Part shown: piece after piece, positions 1 to 7,928 of the stretch | How the letters are laid out: every line of letters begins with the position of its first letter | Numbering within the stretch: position 1 is the first letter of the stretch | NCBI GenBank assembly: GCA_030054145.1 | Contig: JASGCK010000005.1 | Location: 124,001-188,000 of the forward strand | Direction of reading: 5' to 3' | Source: Cytophagales bacterium | GTDB lineage: Bacteria; Pseudomonadota; Gammaproteobacteria; Burkholderiales; Burkholderiaceae_C | DNA: 64,000 nt | Notes under the pieces: generated by a model | Seen by the model: only the letters and a program-made list of their open reading frames with translations | The model's database searches: none | What the model was told of the DNA's origin: nothing | Position numbers and translations under genes: made by a program

Positions 1-450
1 GACCCACTGGGCAAAGGCTTTCACATCTTGCAAGGCATGATCGCTATTGGCTCGGGCGGCATCTTGGGCAAGGGCTATTTACAAGGCACGCAAACGCATT
101 TGGAGTTTATTCCTGAGCGCACCACTGACTTTATTTTTGCCGCTTTTTCAGAAGAGTTTGGACTCCTCGGCTGCCTCGTGTTAATTTGCGCCTTTGGTTT
201 TTTAATTCTGCGCGGCTTGTCAATTGCACTGTCTGGCCCGACTTTGTTTACCAGACTTTTAGGCGGTGCGATCACCATGATTTTTTTCACTTACGCATTT
301 GTCAACATGGGTATGGTGATGGGCGTTCTGCCTGTGGTCGGCGTACCGCTGCCGTTCATTAGCTACGGCGGAACGGCATTGGTGACGCTGGGGCTGGGCG
401 TGGGCATCTTGCTCTCGATTGCCAAAGCCAAACGGTTGGTACAAACCTAA
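1..450 (+). CDS. rodA: RodA, rod-shape peptidoglycan glycosyltransferase (3' part only)
   Basis: The reading frame is open from base 1, so the start lies outside the window; about 149 C-terminal residues are present. RodA is a SEDS-family inner-membrane glycosyltransferase that polymerises lipid II with PBP2 during cell elongation. The conserved stretch [17 protein letters not shown] followed by RTTDFIFA, and the C-terminal membrane motif PFISYGGT, are diagnostic of RodA/FtsW; the THLEFIPE wording favours RodA. Hydrophobic segments cover most of the remainder. The gene ends 14 bases before the next start and could be co-transcribed with it. FtsW is the only realistic alternative. Confidence 0.95.
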   Translation, partial: DPLGKGFHILQGMIAIGSGGILGKGYLQGTQTHLEFIPERTTDFIFAAFSEEFGLLGCLVLICAFGFLILRGLSIALSGPTLFTRLLGGAITMIFFTYAFVNMGMVMGVLPVVGVPLPFISYGGTALVTLGLGVGILLSIAKAKRLVQT

Positions 451-464
451 GGCACGCATTCATC

Positions 465-1343
465 ATGAAGCAAGTCGCAATCATTGGCGTAGGCAATATG
501 GGCAGCGCGATGGCGCGTTGTCTGCTTGGCAAAGGCTATCTTGTGCGCGTGATTGATGTGGATCGCCGCAAAACCGATGCGCTCTGTCTGCTTGGCGCGA
601 TCGCTCACCCAGACGCAAGCACCGTGCCCGCCGCGTGCAGCGCTGTCATCGTTTGCGTTGTAGATCGTGTGCAGGTGGAACAAGTTCTGCCAACCATTAC
701 CAAGCCTGCGACCAACTCAGCCCACTCCGAGCGGGCGGTCATCCTTTGCCCAACCATTGCACCCGAAGACGTAGAGCGTTTTGCGCAAAGCCTTACAGAA
801 CGTGGCTTGCAAAGCATTGATTGCCCGATGTCGGGCGGCCCCGCCAGAGCCGAATGCGGCACGATGAGCCTCATGGTGGCTTGTCCTGATGCGGTTTATG
901 CGCAACATCAAACACTGCTGCACGACTTGTCTAATCAAGTCTTTCGCATCAGTGGGCGCGTGGGTGATGGCGCACGCATGAAGCTTGTCAACAATTTACT
1001 GGCAGGCATCCATTTGGCGGGCACTGCCGAGTCGATTGCGCTGGCTGAGCGCATCGGTCTTGACGCGCGCACCGTGCTGGCGGTGCTGCAAAGCGGCAGC
1101 GCCCAAAGCTGGATTGCTGGCGACCGCATGAGCCGTGCGCTCGCCGGCGACTTTGCACCAAGGGCGCACATGACGCTGCTTGCCAAAGACACCCAGCTTG
1201 CACTGGCAATGGCCCGCAAGTCAGGCGTAGCTTGCCACATAGGCACACCTGCCTCGCAAGCCTTTGTAGATGCGGCCTCTAGCGGATATGCCGATTTAGA
1301 CGATGCCGCGCTGCTCACATTTTTTCAAAAACGCTCACCATGA
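465..1343 (+). CDS. NAD(P)-dependent beta-hydroxyacid dehydrogenase (3-hydroxyisobutyrate dehydrogenase family)
   Basis: A 292-residue protein of the family that contains 3-hydroxyisobutyrate dehydrogenase, tartronate semialdehyde reductase and L-threonate dehydrogenase. Residues 8-13 form the Rossmann dinucleotide motif GVGNMG. The substrate-binding signature DCPMSGGPARAECGTMSLM lies near residue 120 and the catalytic lysine region GARMKLVNNLL near 170. The helical C-terminal dimerisation domain is complete. The substrate cannot be read from the sequence. Its stop overlaps the start of the inositol oxygenase gene (ATGA), so the two are translationally coupled. This suggests, without proving, a role in polyol or sugar-acid metabolism. 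Confidence 0.85.
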   Translation: MKQVAIIGVGNMGSAMARCLLGKGYLVRVIDVDRRKTDALCLLGAIAHPDASTVPAACSAVIVCVVDRVQVEQVLPTITKPATNSAHSERAVILCPTIAPEDVERFAQSLTERGLQSIDCPMSGGPARAECGTMSLMVACPDAVYAQHQTLLHDLSNQVFRISGRVGDGARMKLVNNLLAGIHLAGTAESIALAERIGLDARTVLAVLQSGSAQSWIAGDRMSRALAGDFAPRAHMTLLAKDTQLALAMARKSGVACHIGTPASQAFVDAASSGYADLDDAALLTFFQKRSP

Positions 1344-2149
1344 CCAACACCAAAACTCATCCGTCTGCGCAAACCAATTACCGCGATTACGCCGCGCCCC
1401 AGCGTGCAGATGCTGCGGACACCGTGCGCGCGTTTTATCAGATCAACCACACGATGCAGACGCTGGATTTTGTGCGTAGCAAAAAAGCACAATACCTTAG
1501 CTTCAAACAAGCCGTCATGACCCCGTGGGCGGCGCTCGATTTTTTAAACACCTTGGTAGACGACAGCGATCCCGATATCGCATTGCCGCAGTTAGACCAC
1601 TTGCTGCAAACGGCCGAAGCCATGCGTGCCAACGGCGAGCCCGACTGGATGGTGCTGACGGGCTTTATCCACGATTTGGGCAAAGTGCTATGCCTGTTTG
1701 GCGAGCCGCAGTGGGCGGTGGTGGGCGACACCTTTCCCGTGGGCTGCGCCTATTCAAACAAGATTGTGTATGCTGAATTTTTTGCATCAAACCCCGACAG
1801 CAAACGCGCCGAGCTGCAAACGCAGCTTGGCATTTACAGCGCCCACTGCGGCCTAGAGAACGTCCACATGAGCTGGGGGCACGATGAATATCTCTATCAC
1901 TTGATGCGCCCGCATTTGCCACTACCTGCGCTCTACATGATTCGCTTTCACAGCTTTTATGCATGGCATCGCGAGGGCGACTATCAACATCTTTGCAACG
2001 CGCAAGACGACGCAATGAAACCGTGGGTGCAACGCTTTAATCCCTACGATTTGTATTCCAAAAATCCAAACCCACCCAAGCTTGCCGAGTTAAAACCTTT
2101 CTACGAGGACTTGATGGCGAAGTATTTGCCAAGTGAGGTTCAGTTCTGA
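1340..2149 (+). CDS. Myo-inositol oxygenase (MIOX)
   Basis: A 269-residue HD-domain di-iron enzyme of the MIOX family, which oxidises myo-inositol with O2 to D-glucuronate. All six iron ligands known from mammalian MIOX have counterparts: His87 (DHLLQTAE), His111-Asp112 (FIHDLGK), His181 (SWGHDEYLYH), His204 (IRFHSFYAW) and Asp237 (NPYDLYSK). The length is near that of animal MIOX (about 285 residues). MIOX is common in eukaryotes but patchy in bacteria. The stop codon overlaps the ATG of a CREST-like remnant (TGATG), and the last 55 bases are repeated at 3531-3585. No uronate or inositol catabolic genes are next to it apart from the coupled dehydrogenase. Confidence 0.9.
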   Translation: MTNTKTHPSAQTNYRDYAAPQRADAADTVRAFYQINHTMQTLDFVRSKKAQYLSFKQAVMTPWAALDFLNTLVDDSDPDIALPQLDHLLQTAEAMRANGEPDWMVLTGFIHDLGKVLCLFGEPQWAVVGDTFPVGCAYSNKIVYAEFFASNPDSKRAELQTQLGIYSAHCGLENVHMSWGHDEYLYHLMRPHLPLPALYMIRFHSFYAWHREGDYQHLCNAQDDAMKPWVQRFNPYDLYSKNPNPPKLAELKPFYEDLMAKYLPSEVQF

Positions 2150-2261
2150 TGCAGCGCGAACGCCGTCTCCTGCTTGCAGTTGCCGCGCTGTTTGTCATCT
2201 TTTGGTAGCAAGTTTGGCGGCGTTGCCTGTCATTCGTTCGCTGATTTTGGCATCTCCATAA
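2149..2261 (+). pseudogene. Internally deleted remnant of a CREST-like membrane protein gene
   Basis: The ATG overlaps the MIOX stop. The first codons read MQRERRLLLAVAALFVI, matching the N-terminus of the intact gene at 4442 (HELRLLLAIAVLVVI). After codon 17 the sequence jumps to the 3' end of the same gene: bases 2201-2270 match 5191-5260 with only 3 differences and in their own frame read LVASLAALPVIRSLILASP then stop. The two halves are out of frame, so translation stops after 19 codons. About 650 bases of the middle are missing. It is therefore a deletion derivative of a second copy of the 4442 gene that once followed MIOX. Confidence 0.75.
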
Positions 2262-2290
2262 ATTTGCTATTTTAAGTTCCAACCTTAAAA
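2201..2290 (+). repeat. Second copy of the 3' end and terminator region of the CREST-like gene
   Basis: Direct repeat of 5191-5280. The first 70 bases differ at three positions, one of them synonymous and one changing the last codon from Gln to Pro. Similarity then decays through the following stem-loop region. It covers the last 20 codons of the gene at 4442-5251 plus the sequence after its stop. Confidence 0.85.
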
Positions 2291-2297
2291 TAGCAAA
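2263..2297. terminator. Perfect 14-bp stem-loop just before the DUF4143 start
   Basis: TTTGCTATTTTAAG (2263-2276) pairs perfectly with CTTAAAATAGCAAA (2284-2297) across a 7-base loop. A degenerate version follows the intact CREST-like gene at about 5253-5285, so it probably derives from that gene's terminator. It has no clear trailing T-run on the plus strand. It ends 3 bases before the ATG of the next gene, in place of a ribosome-binding site. Confidence 0.55.
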
Positions 2298-2300
2298 ATT

Positions 2301-3461
2301 ATGAAATTTCAAAGATCATCCATTTCGTTACTTATGCAGGCACTACAGGCCTACCCGATCGTCGTTGTAACTGGACCAAGACAAGCGGGGAAATCAACTC
2401 TGATTCGCGAGTCTCTGCCTGATTGGGAAATGTTATCTCTCGAAGATCTTGACCTGCGGCGCTTTGCACAACAAGACCCGCGCGGCTTTTTAAAACTCTA
2501 CCCTGCGCCACTCATCATTGACGAAGTGCAGCGCGTGCCCGAATTGCTCTCCTACATTCAAACCATAGTCGATAGCAGTGGCAAGATGGGGCAATACGTG
2601 CTCTCAGGCTCTCAGCAGTTTTCGCTCTTAGCTGGAATCACGCAAAGCTTGGCTGGACGCGCCAGTTTGATCGAGTTGCATCCGCTGCGCCTCAAAGAAT
2701 TACAGGATAACGGCGACGCAAAGCAATCGCTCGATCAACTCATGCTACAAGGCGGCTACCCCGCTGTCCATGCACGCAAACTAGACCCTACGCGCTACTA
2801 CGCCGACTACGTGGCCAGCTACATTGAGCGTGATGTGCGTAGCTTGTCTGCTGTGCAAGATCTCGGCAACTTCCAACGTTTCATGCGTCTTTGTGCGGCA
2901 CGAACTGGGCAACTGCTGAACCTCAATAGCCTTGCCAGCGACTGCGGTATTTCGCATCCCACGGCGCAGTCATGGATGAATCTTTTGGAGGCCAGCTACG
3001 TCGTGCGCCGCATTGCACCCTATCACCGCAACTTTGGCAAACGCCTCGTCAAAGCGCCTAAGCTGTATTTTTTAGATACAGGTCTTTGCGCGTGGCTGCT
3101 CGGCATCACCACCGCACAGCAAATGGCAAGTCACTACGCACGCGGCGCACTGTTCGAGACATGGGTCGTCACCGAAGCCATCAAATGGCGAGCCGTGCGC
3201 GGCGATAAACAACCGATCTATTTTTGGCGCGACAACATCGGCAACGAAATCGATCTGCTGCTAGAGCAAAACGGGCAGATCACACTCGTGGAAGTCAAAT
3301 CAGGACAGACATTCCAAAGTGAGTGGCTGCGAGGCTTGGATGCCGTGCAAAGACACCTTGGCGAACCCGTGCAACGTGCGTTAATCTACGGGGGAGATAC
3401 GCCACAAACCCGTACGAATATTGACGTTGTGCCTTGGCGTAGGCTTGGGTTGGCGGGTTAA
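2301..3461 (+). CDS. AAA ATPase with DUF4143 domain
   Basis: A 386-residue protein with the typical layout of this family: an N-terminal AAA_14 ATPase (Walker A GPRQAGKST at about residues 25-33, Walker B LIIDEVQ at about 71-77) and a C-terminal DUF4143 region. The C-terminal region holds a PD-(D/E)XK-like signature (EIDLLLEQNG followed by LVEVKSG). Such genes are frequent, mobile and of unknown role; many lie in accessory regions. The start at 2301 fits family N-termini (residues lead straight into the P-loop strand), but the stem-loop immediately upstream leaves no Shine-Dalgarno site. The flanks are a CREST-gene fragment on the left and an oxygenase-gene fragment on the right. Confidence 0.88.
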   Translation: MKFQRSSISLLMQALQAYPIVVVTGPRQAGKSTLIRESLPDWEMLSLEDLDLRRFAQQDPRGFLKLYPAPLIIDEVQRVPELLSYIQTIVDSSGKMGQYVLSGSQQFSLLAGITQSLAGRASLIELHPLRLKELQDNGDAKQSLDQLMLQGGYPAVHARKLDPTRYYADYVASYIERDVRSLSAVQDLGNFQRFMRLCAARTGQLLNLNSLASDCGISHPTAQSWMNLLEASYVVRRIAPYHRNFGKRLVKAPKLYFLDTGLCAWLLGITTAQQMASHYARGALFETWVVTEAIKWRAVRGDKQPIYFWRDNIGNEIDLLLEQNGQITLVEVKSGQTFQSEWLRGLDAVQRHLGEPVQRALIYGGDTPQTRTNIDVVPWRRLGLAG

Positions 3462-3463
3462 TT

Positions 3464-3533
3464 TTTGGGTCTAAGTGAAATACCGTGGGTAAGAGAAGGT
3501 CAGCTTACCCACTGAAAATCACTTAGACCCAAA
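3464..3533. repeat. Long interrupted inverted repeat after the DUF4143 gene
   Basis: Outer arms TTTGGGTCTAAGTGA (3464-3478) and TCACTTAGACCCAAA (3519-3533) are perfect. Inner arms GTGGGTAAG (3485-3493) and CTTACCCAC (3504-3512) are perfect, separated from the outer arms by 6-base mismatched bulges. It starts 3 bases after the DUF4143 stop, so it may act as a transcription terminator or mRNA-stabilising hairpin, or mark the end of the inserted segment. The right arm overlaps the first 3 bases of the oxygenase 3'-end copy. Confidence 0.8.
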
Positions 3534-3585
3534 CCTGTCTACGAGGACTTGATGGCGAAGTATTTGCCAAGTGAGATTCAGTTCT
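3531..3585 (+). repeat. Copy of the last 55 bases of the inositol oxygenase gene
   Basis: Direct repeat of 2093-2147 with two internal differences, Phe to Val (TTC/GTC) and Val to Ile (GTT/ATT); the stop is TAG instead of TGA. The rest of a second oxygenase gene is absent. It abuts the 3' end of the convergent HTH gene at 3589. Confidence 0.9.
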
Positions 3586-3588
3586 AGC

Positions 3589-4329
3589 CTATCTTTTCAA
3601 AGCCGCAAATACTGAAAACTCCCACTGCCGCATCGCAAGCAAAAGTGTGTAACCCTCGCGCTGTTCAGGTTTTAGTTTTTGATCTGCCAAATGCTGATTC
3701 GCGAAATCCTGCGCCACGCGCTGCAAACGTTCTAAAAATTCCGGCGCGTGTGCTTTGCTAACTTGTCCATGAACAAGCAGCAAGCCTTCGCTAGCCGCAT
3801 CAAAACCGCCTGCAAAATAATCTAGCACCGCGTGTTCGCGAAAAAACTGCATCACAGGACCATGCGCTCGCCACTTAAATGTCTTCGCAAGTTTGAGCGT
3901 ATAGCGATTCATTGGACGTAGGGTAATGATTCCGATACGGTCTAGCCGCGCCAATAGCCCCGTGCACTCAGCGACGCTCATACGGTACTCAGTTGTCATC
4001 TGCTCCAACGTCCACGAACTCAGCACACAAATCGCCACCAGCATCAGCTTTAAATTGCCGACCAAACTGCGCTCTTGCTCCAACGTCAACTCGGTCACGA
4101 GCGGCTGACTATCCGCCACACAGCGTGCAAGCTCAGCAAAATCAATCTTAAGTGCGCGACACATGGCATCCACCTTAGAGAGCGGCAAATCGCCTTTGGT
4201 ATTCGTAGCCAACATTCGCTTAACACTTGACTCCGCCATGCCCAGCTTTTGCGCCAATAGCGCATAGGTCATACCGCTGGCTTTAAGCTCCCGCTTTATC
4301 TCGTGAACAAGTTGAATGCTACTAGTCAT
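3589..4329 (-). CDS. XRE-family helix-turn-helix transcriptional regulator
   Basis: A 246-residue protein. Residues about 5-70 form an XRE-type helix-turn-helix (MTYALLAQKLGMAESSVKRML). The remaining 170 residues have no recognised domain; they look helical and include a second region resembling a winged-helix (YRMSVAECTGLLARLDRIGIITLRP). It is divergent from the CREST-like gene with a 112-base gap holding a short palindrome, so it may control itself and that gene. The ligand is unknown. Confidence 0.75.
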   Translation of the reverse strand: MTSSIQLVHEIKRELKASGMTYALLAQKLGMAESSVKRMLATNTKGDLPLSKVDAMCRALKIDFAELARCVADSQPLVTELTLEQERSLVGNLKLMLVAICVLSSWTLEQMTTEYRMSVAECTGLLARLDRIGIITLRPMNRYTLKLAKTFKWRAHGPVMQFFREHAVLDYFAGGFDAASEGLLLVHGQVSKAHAPEFLERLQRVAQDFANQHLADQKLKPEQREGYTLLLAMRQWEFSVFAALKR

Positions 4330-4351
4330 CTATTTTTATACTCATAGTCTT

Positions 4352-4364
4352 AGTATTTGATACT
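4352..4364. promoter_or_regulatory. Candidate operator between the HTH and CREST-like genes
   Basis: AGTAT-TTG-ATACT is a perfect 5-bp inverted repeat 23 bases upstream of the HTH start, in an AT-rich stretch suited to a promoter. It is a plausible binding site for the adjacent regulator. Only position and symmetry support this. Confidence 0.4.
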
Positions 4365-4441
4365 TTAAACACAATCAAAGACAAACGTATCGGGATAAAC
4401 CAGACTACGCAGCAACTTCATTCACTGCTAAGGTAAACGTC

Positions 4442-5251
4442 ATGATAAAAACGACCCCGTTCAAACACGAACTTCGGCTGCTGCTTGCCATCGCCGTGCT
4501 TGTCGTTATTGGCTTTGCAGGACATTTCGTTTTTCCGATTGATCCTGACGCAGCTAAAACTCTCATTGCCAATCTTGGTCTCCATAACGATTTAGGTAGC
4601 CACCATTTCATAGATTCCCGCGCATGGCTAGGCATTCCCAATGCGGCGGATGTGCTCTCCAACTTACCATTTGCTTTGCTGGGTATTTGGGGACTCTTGC
4701 TGCAAGTCAAGCTGCGCAAGCCTTCCCAAAGGTTGATCAATCGTGAAAGTTTTGTGTTGACACTTTTTTTTATCGGCCTCATCTTCACCACCATCGGGTC
4801 CGGCCTTTACCATCTTGCACCAAGCAACGAGACGCTTGTGTGGGATAGAGCAGGCATGGCTTTCGCCTTTGCAGGAATGCTGGGCATTGCAGCGAGCGAG
4901 CGCATCAGCAGCAGGAGCGGCATCTGGCTTGGGCTGGCAAGCTTGTTGGCAGGCGCGCTGTCACTCATCGTGTGGCGGCAAACCAACGACGTACTGCCGT
5001 GGAGCGTGCTGCAGTTTGGCAGCATGGCGATGGTATTGGCACTAGCCGTCACCCGCCCAACCACCAAGGCGCTAGGCATCTCGCTACTATGGATCGTCAT
5101 TTTTTACGGCACAGCCAAAGTGGTGGAAGCTGCGGATTCATTCGTGTTTGAGGCAACAGGGCATTTCGTGAGCGGGCATACGCTCAAGCATTTGGTAGCA
5201 AGTTTGGCGGCATTGCCTGTCATTCGTTCGCTGATTTTGGCATCTCAATAA
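4442..5251 (+). CDS. Multi-pass membrane protein of the CREST (alkaline ceramidase-like) type
   Basis: A 269-residue protein with about seven hydrophobic segments. Conserved polar positions resemble the CREST hydrolase superfamily (alkaline ceramidases, PAQR receptors): GSGLYHLAPSNETLVWDR (Ser/His/Asp) in the middle and GHTLKHLVA near the C-terminus, which would together bind a metal in the membrane. The substrate is unknown; an amide or lipid hydrolase role is an inference from the superfamily. The upstream neighbour is a divergent HTH regulator. A broken relative of this gene lies directly after the MIOX gene, suggesting the two were once an operon. Confidence 0.65.
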   Translation: MIKTTPFKHELRLLLAIAVLVVIGFAGHFVFPIDPDAAKTLIANLGLHNDLGSHHFIDSRAWLGIPNAADVLSNLPFALLGIWGLLLQVKLRKPSQRLINRESFVLTLFFIGLIFTTIGSGLYHLAPSNETLVWDRAGMAFAFAGMLGIAASERISSRSGIWLGLASLLAGALSLIVWRQTNDVLPWSVLQFGSMAMVLALAVTRPTTKALGISLLWIVIFYGTAKVVEAADSFVFEATGHFVSGHTLKHLVASLAALPVIRSLILASQ

Positions 5252-5333
5252 ATTTGCTACTTTAAGATTGAAACTTAAAACAGAAAAAAATCGACAATCA
5301 AATTTTTCTTATTCACAAATCAAGGAGACAAGC

Positions 5334-5786
5334 ATGAAACCACAAATTCAAAAACCAACAGGCGCATTTATAGCCGCAGCATGGGCAGCCTTGCTCATTG
5401 GCATGACAACTTTTTTCGTGGGGCTTTGGAACTCCGACCTGCAACTCAATGAAAAAGGGTTTTACTTTACGGTGCTGATGTATGGCCTGTTCTCTGCCGT
5501 GTCGCTACAAAAGTCGGTGCGTGACAAATTAGACGGCATACCCGTAACAGGTATTTATTTCGGGCTGTGCTGGGTGTCCGTTGGATTGGCAATTTTGCTT
5601 TTGACGGTGGGTCTTTGGAATGCCAAACTAGCCGATAGCGAAAAAGGTTTTTACGCCATGTCCTTTTTGCTAGGCTTATTCGGTGCGATTTCCGTGCAAA
5701 AAAATGTACGTGATTTGAGCACTTTTGCCACTGATACACCCGTTATGCCTGCTGAGGTCGAAGCCTCCACTTCTCAAGCGAATTAA
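5334..5786 (+). CDS. YiaA/YiaB-like inner membrane protein
   Basis: A protein of about 150 residues. The ATG at 5334 is preferred because AAGGAGA lies 6-12 bases before it; an upstream in-frame ATG at 5268 falls in the repeat-derived region. It contains two copies of a two-helix module, each ending in a similar motif (NEKGFYFTVLMYGLFSAVSLQKSVRD and the SEKGFYAMSFLLGLFGAISVQKNVRD counterpart), the hallmark of the YiaAB domain. Four transmembrane helices are expected. The function is unknown in all members. Confidence 0.8.
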   Translation: MKPQIQKPTGAFIAAAWAALLIGMTTFFVGLWNSDLQLNEKGFYFTVLMYGLFSAVSLQKSVRDKLDGIPVTGIYFGLCWVSVGLAILLLTVGLWNAKLADSEKGFYAMSFLLGLFGAISVQKNVRDLSTFATDTPVMPAEVEASTSQAN

Positions 5787-5840
5787 TTTGTTCTATATCT
5801 ATCCAATCACACCAACTGAATCATCACAAAAGGAGAAACC

Positions 5841-5958
5841 ATGAACTTTGATCACAACCGCCGCAAAGCAACTCTTGGCATTGTCACGCTGGCGTTGTAA
5901 GGTCTTTTTCGCTGCATTTATTTTGATCATGCGTGATGTCATAGGCGGTCTTATCTAA
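5841..5958 (+). pseudogene. Frameshifted small single-helix membrane protein gene
   Basis: A strong ribosome-binding site (AAAGGAGAAACC) precedes ATG 5841. The frame gives MNFDHNRRKATLGIVTLAL then stop at 5898-5900. Shifting by one base at that point extends the frame through VFFAAFILIMRDVIGGLI to TAA at 5956-5958, giving one continuous hydrophobic helix with a basic N-terminus in about 38 residues. A single-base insertion near 5896-5900 would explain it; a sequencing error is equally possible. Confidence 0.45.
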
Positions 5959-5984
5959 TTCTCATTTTTCTTCAAAAGCTAGCA

Positions 5985-7928
5985 ATGACTACCAACACCC
6001 ACCCCAACCAATTCGCCCTGCTAGCCCAGCGTCGCTTCGCGCCGTTCTTTTGGACGCAATTCCTCGGCGCGGCAAACGACAACCTTTTTAAATTCGCGCT
6101 CACCGTGATGGTGACGTATCAATTGCATCTCTCTTGGTTGCCGCCAAGCCTTGCTGGGCTTGTGATTGGTGCGGTTTTTATTTTTCCGTTTTTGTTGTTT
6201 TCCGCCACCAGCGGGCAACTCACCGACAAGTGGGACAAGACGCGGATGATTCGGTTTGTGAAGAATTTAGAGGTCGTCGTCATGCTCTTGGCGGCGTTTG
6301 GTTTTTACGCTGTGAATGTGCCTGTGCTGCTGCTGTGCGTCTTTTTAATGGGCTTGCACTCCACGCTGTTTGGACCTGTGAAGTTTGCCTATCTGCCGCA
6401 AGTTTTGAATGAACGCGAAATCACGGGTGGCAATGGCATGGTGGAGATGGGCACGTTTGTTGCCATTTTGTTGGGCAATCTCGCGGGCGGCATTTTGGTT
6501 GCGCTGCCCGAAGTGGGTCACAGCGCTGTGGCTGTGGCTTGCGTAGCAGTTGCCTTGCTTGGACGCGCAACTGCGCAAGCCGTGCCGCTTTGCCCCGCAA
6601 CCGATCCTGAGCTTGTCGTGAACTGGAATCCGCTATCCGAGACGTTCAAAAATTTGAAGCTCGCGCACGGCAATATCGTCGTCTTTCGCTCACTGCTAGG
6701 CATCAGTTGGATGTGGTTTTTTGGCGCGGTATTTTTGGCGCAATTCCCAAGCTTCGCGAAAGAAGTTTTGCATGGCGATGCCAAGGTCGCATCGCTTTTG
6801 CTCGTCGTATTTTCCGTTGGCATTGGCGTGGGTTCGCTGATGTGCGAGATGCTATCGAAGCGTCACGTCGAGATCGGGCTCGTTCCTTTTGGCGCGATTG
6901 GCATGAGCGTCTTTGCGATTGATCTCTACTTTGCCTCAACGGGTCTACCCGCCGCCGAAGCACTCACCGTGAGCGCCTTTCTTGCCAAGTCCTACCACTG
7001 GCGCGTGATGGCAGACTTGCTGCTTCTCGCTTTGTTTGCGGGGCTTTACAGTGTGCCGATGTACGCGCTCATTCAACTGCGTAGCCCCGCATCACACCGC
7101 GCACGCATCATTGCGGCCAACAATATTTTGAATGCGCTCTTCATGATTGCCAGCTCTATCCTCGCAGGAGCCTTGCTGGCTATGGGCTCTAGCGTTCCGC
7201 AGATATTTTTGGCAGTTGGCATTGCCAACATTGTGGTGGCGGGCTACATCTTTTTGCTCGTGCCCGAGTACCTGCTGCGCTTTATCGCGTGGATCGTCTC
7301 ACGCATCATGTATCGCTTCAAAGTCACCGGCGATGAAAACATCCCCACGAGCGGCGCAGCCGTGCTGGTGTGCAATCACGTGAGCTACGTTGACGCCGTT
7401 CTCTTGATGGCCGCTAGCCCACGTCCGATCAGGTTTTTGATGGATCACCGCATTTTCAAAATCCCCGTGATGGGCTGGTTTTTTAAACTCGCCAAGGCGA
7501 TTCCAATTGCACCCAAAAGCGAAGACGAAGCCGCCTACAACGCCGCGTTTGATGCAGCCAATCAAGTGCTGAAAGAGGGCGACTTGCTAGCCATCTTCCC
7601 CGAGGGCGGCATCACCAAAGACGGCGAGCTGCAAGCGTTTAAAAGCGGCATAACCAAGATACTCAACCGCGCAAAGCAAGACGGAATGGACGTTCCCACG
7701 GTTCCAATGGCGCTCACCAATTTGTGGGGCTCATTCTTTAGCCGATTGGGCGGGGACGCGATGACCAAACCATTGAGACGTGGGCTGTGGAGTCGCGTCG
7801 GGTTGAATGTGGGCGCGGCAGTACGGGGGGACGATGCAAAGCCAGAATGCTTGCACTCAACTATTAAGCAACTACTGCAAAATCACCCCGCCACCCAAAC
7901 ACACCTCGCCGTCGTACAGCACGGCTGA
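5985..7928 (+). CDS. MFS transporter fused to 1-acylglycerol-3-phosphate acyltransferase (LplT-PlsC type)
   Basis: A 647-residue fusion. Residues about 10-410 form a 12-helix major facilitator domain of the lysophospholipid flippase (LplT) kind. Residues about 430-620 form a PlsC acyltransferase with the catalytic NHVSYVD (HX4D) box and the [10 protein letters not shown] acyl-acceptor motif. Known relatives import lysophospholipids and re-acylate them; the third, acyl-ACP synthetase domain found in LplT-Aas fusions is absent. The last 57 bases overlap the 3' end of the convergent mnmA gene, so both C-termini are encoded on opposite strands of the same DNA. Confidence 0.9.
   Translation: MTTNTHPNQFALLAQRRFAPFFWTQFLGAANDNLFKFALTVMVTYQLHLSWLPPSLAGLVIGAVFIFPFLLFSATSGQLTDKWDKTRMIRFVKNLEVVVMLLAAFGFYAVNVPVLLLCVFLMGLHSTLFGPVKFAYLPQVLNEREITGGNGMVEMGTFVAILLGNLAGGILVALPEVGHSAVAVACVAVALLGRATAQAVPLCPATDPELVVNWNPLSETFKNLKLAHGNIVVFRSLLGISWMWFFGAVFLAQFPSFAKEVLHGDAKVASLLLVVFSVGIGVGSLMCEMLSKRHVEIGLVPFGAIGMSVFAIDLYFASTGLPAAEALTVSAFLAKSYHWRVMADLLLLALFAGLYSVPMYALIQLRSPASHRARIIAANNILNALFMIASSILAGALLAMGSSVPQIFLAVGIANIVVAGYIFLLVPEYLLRFIAWIVSRIMYRFKVTGDENIPTSGAAVLVCNHVSYVDAVLLMAASPRPIRFLMDHRIFKIPVMGWFFKLAKAIPIAPKSEDEAAYNAAFDAANQVLKEGDLLAIFPEGGITKDGELQAFKSGITKILNRAKQDGMDVPTVPMALTNLWGSFFSRLGGDAMTKPLRRGLWSRVGLNVGAAVRGDDAKPECLHSTIKQLLQNHPATQTHLAVVQHG

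Noticed and set aside
1665..2015. 116-codon minus-strand frame within MIOX
   Set aside because: Opposite a gene with all catalytic residues intact; Arg/Cys-rich shadow translation.
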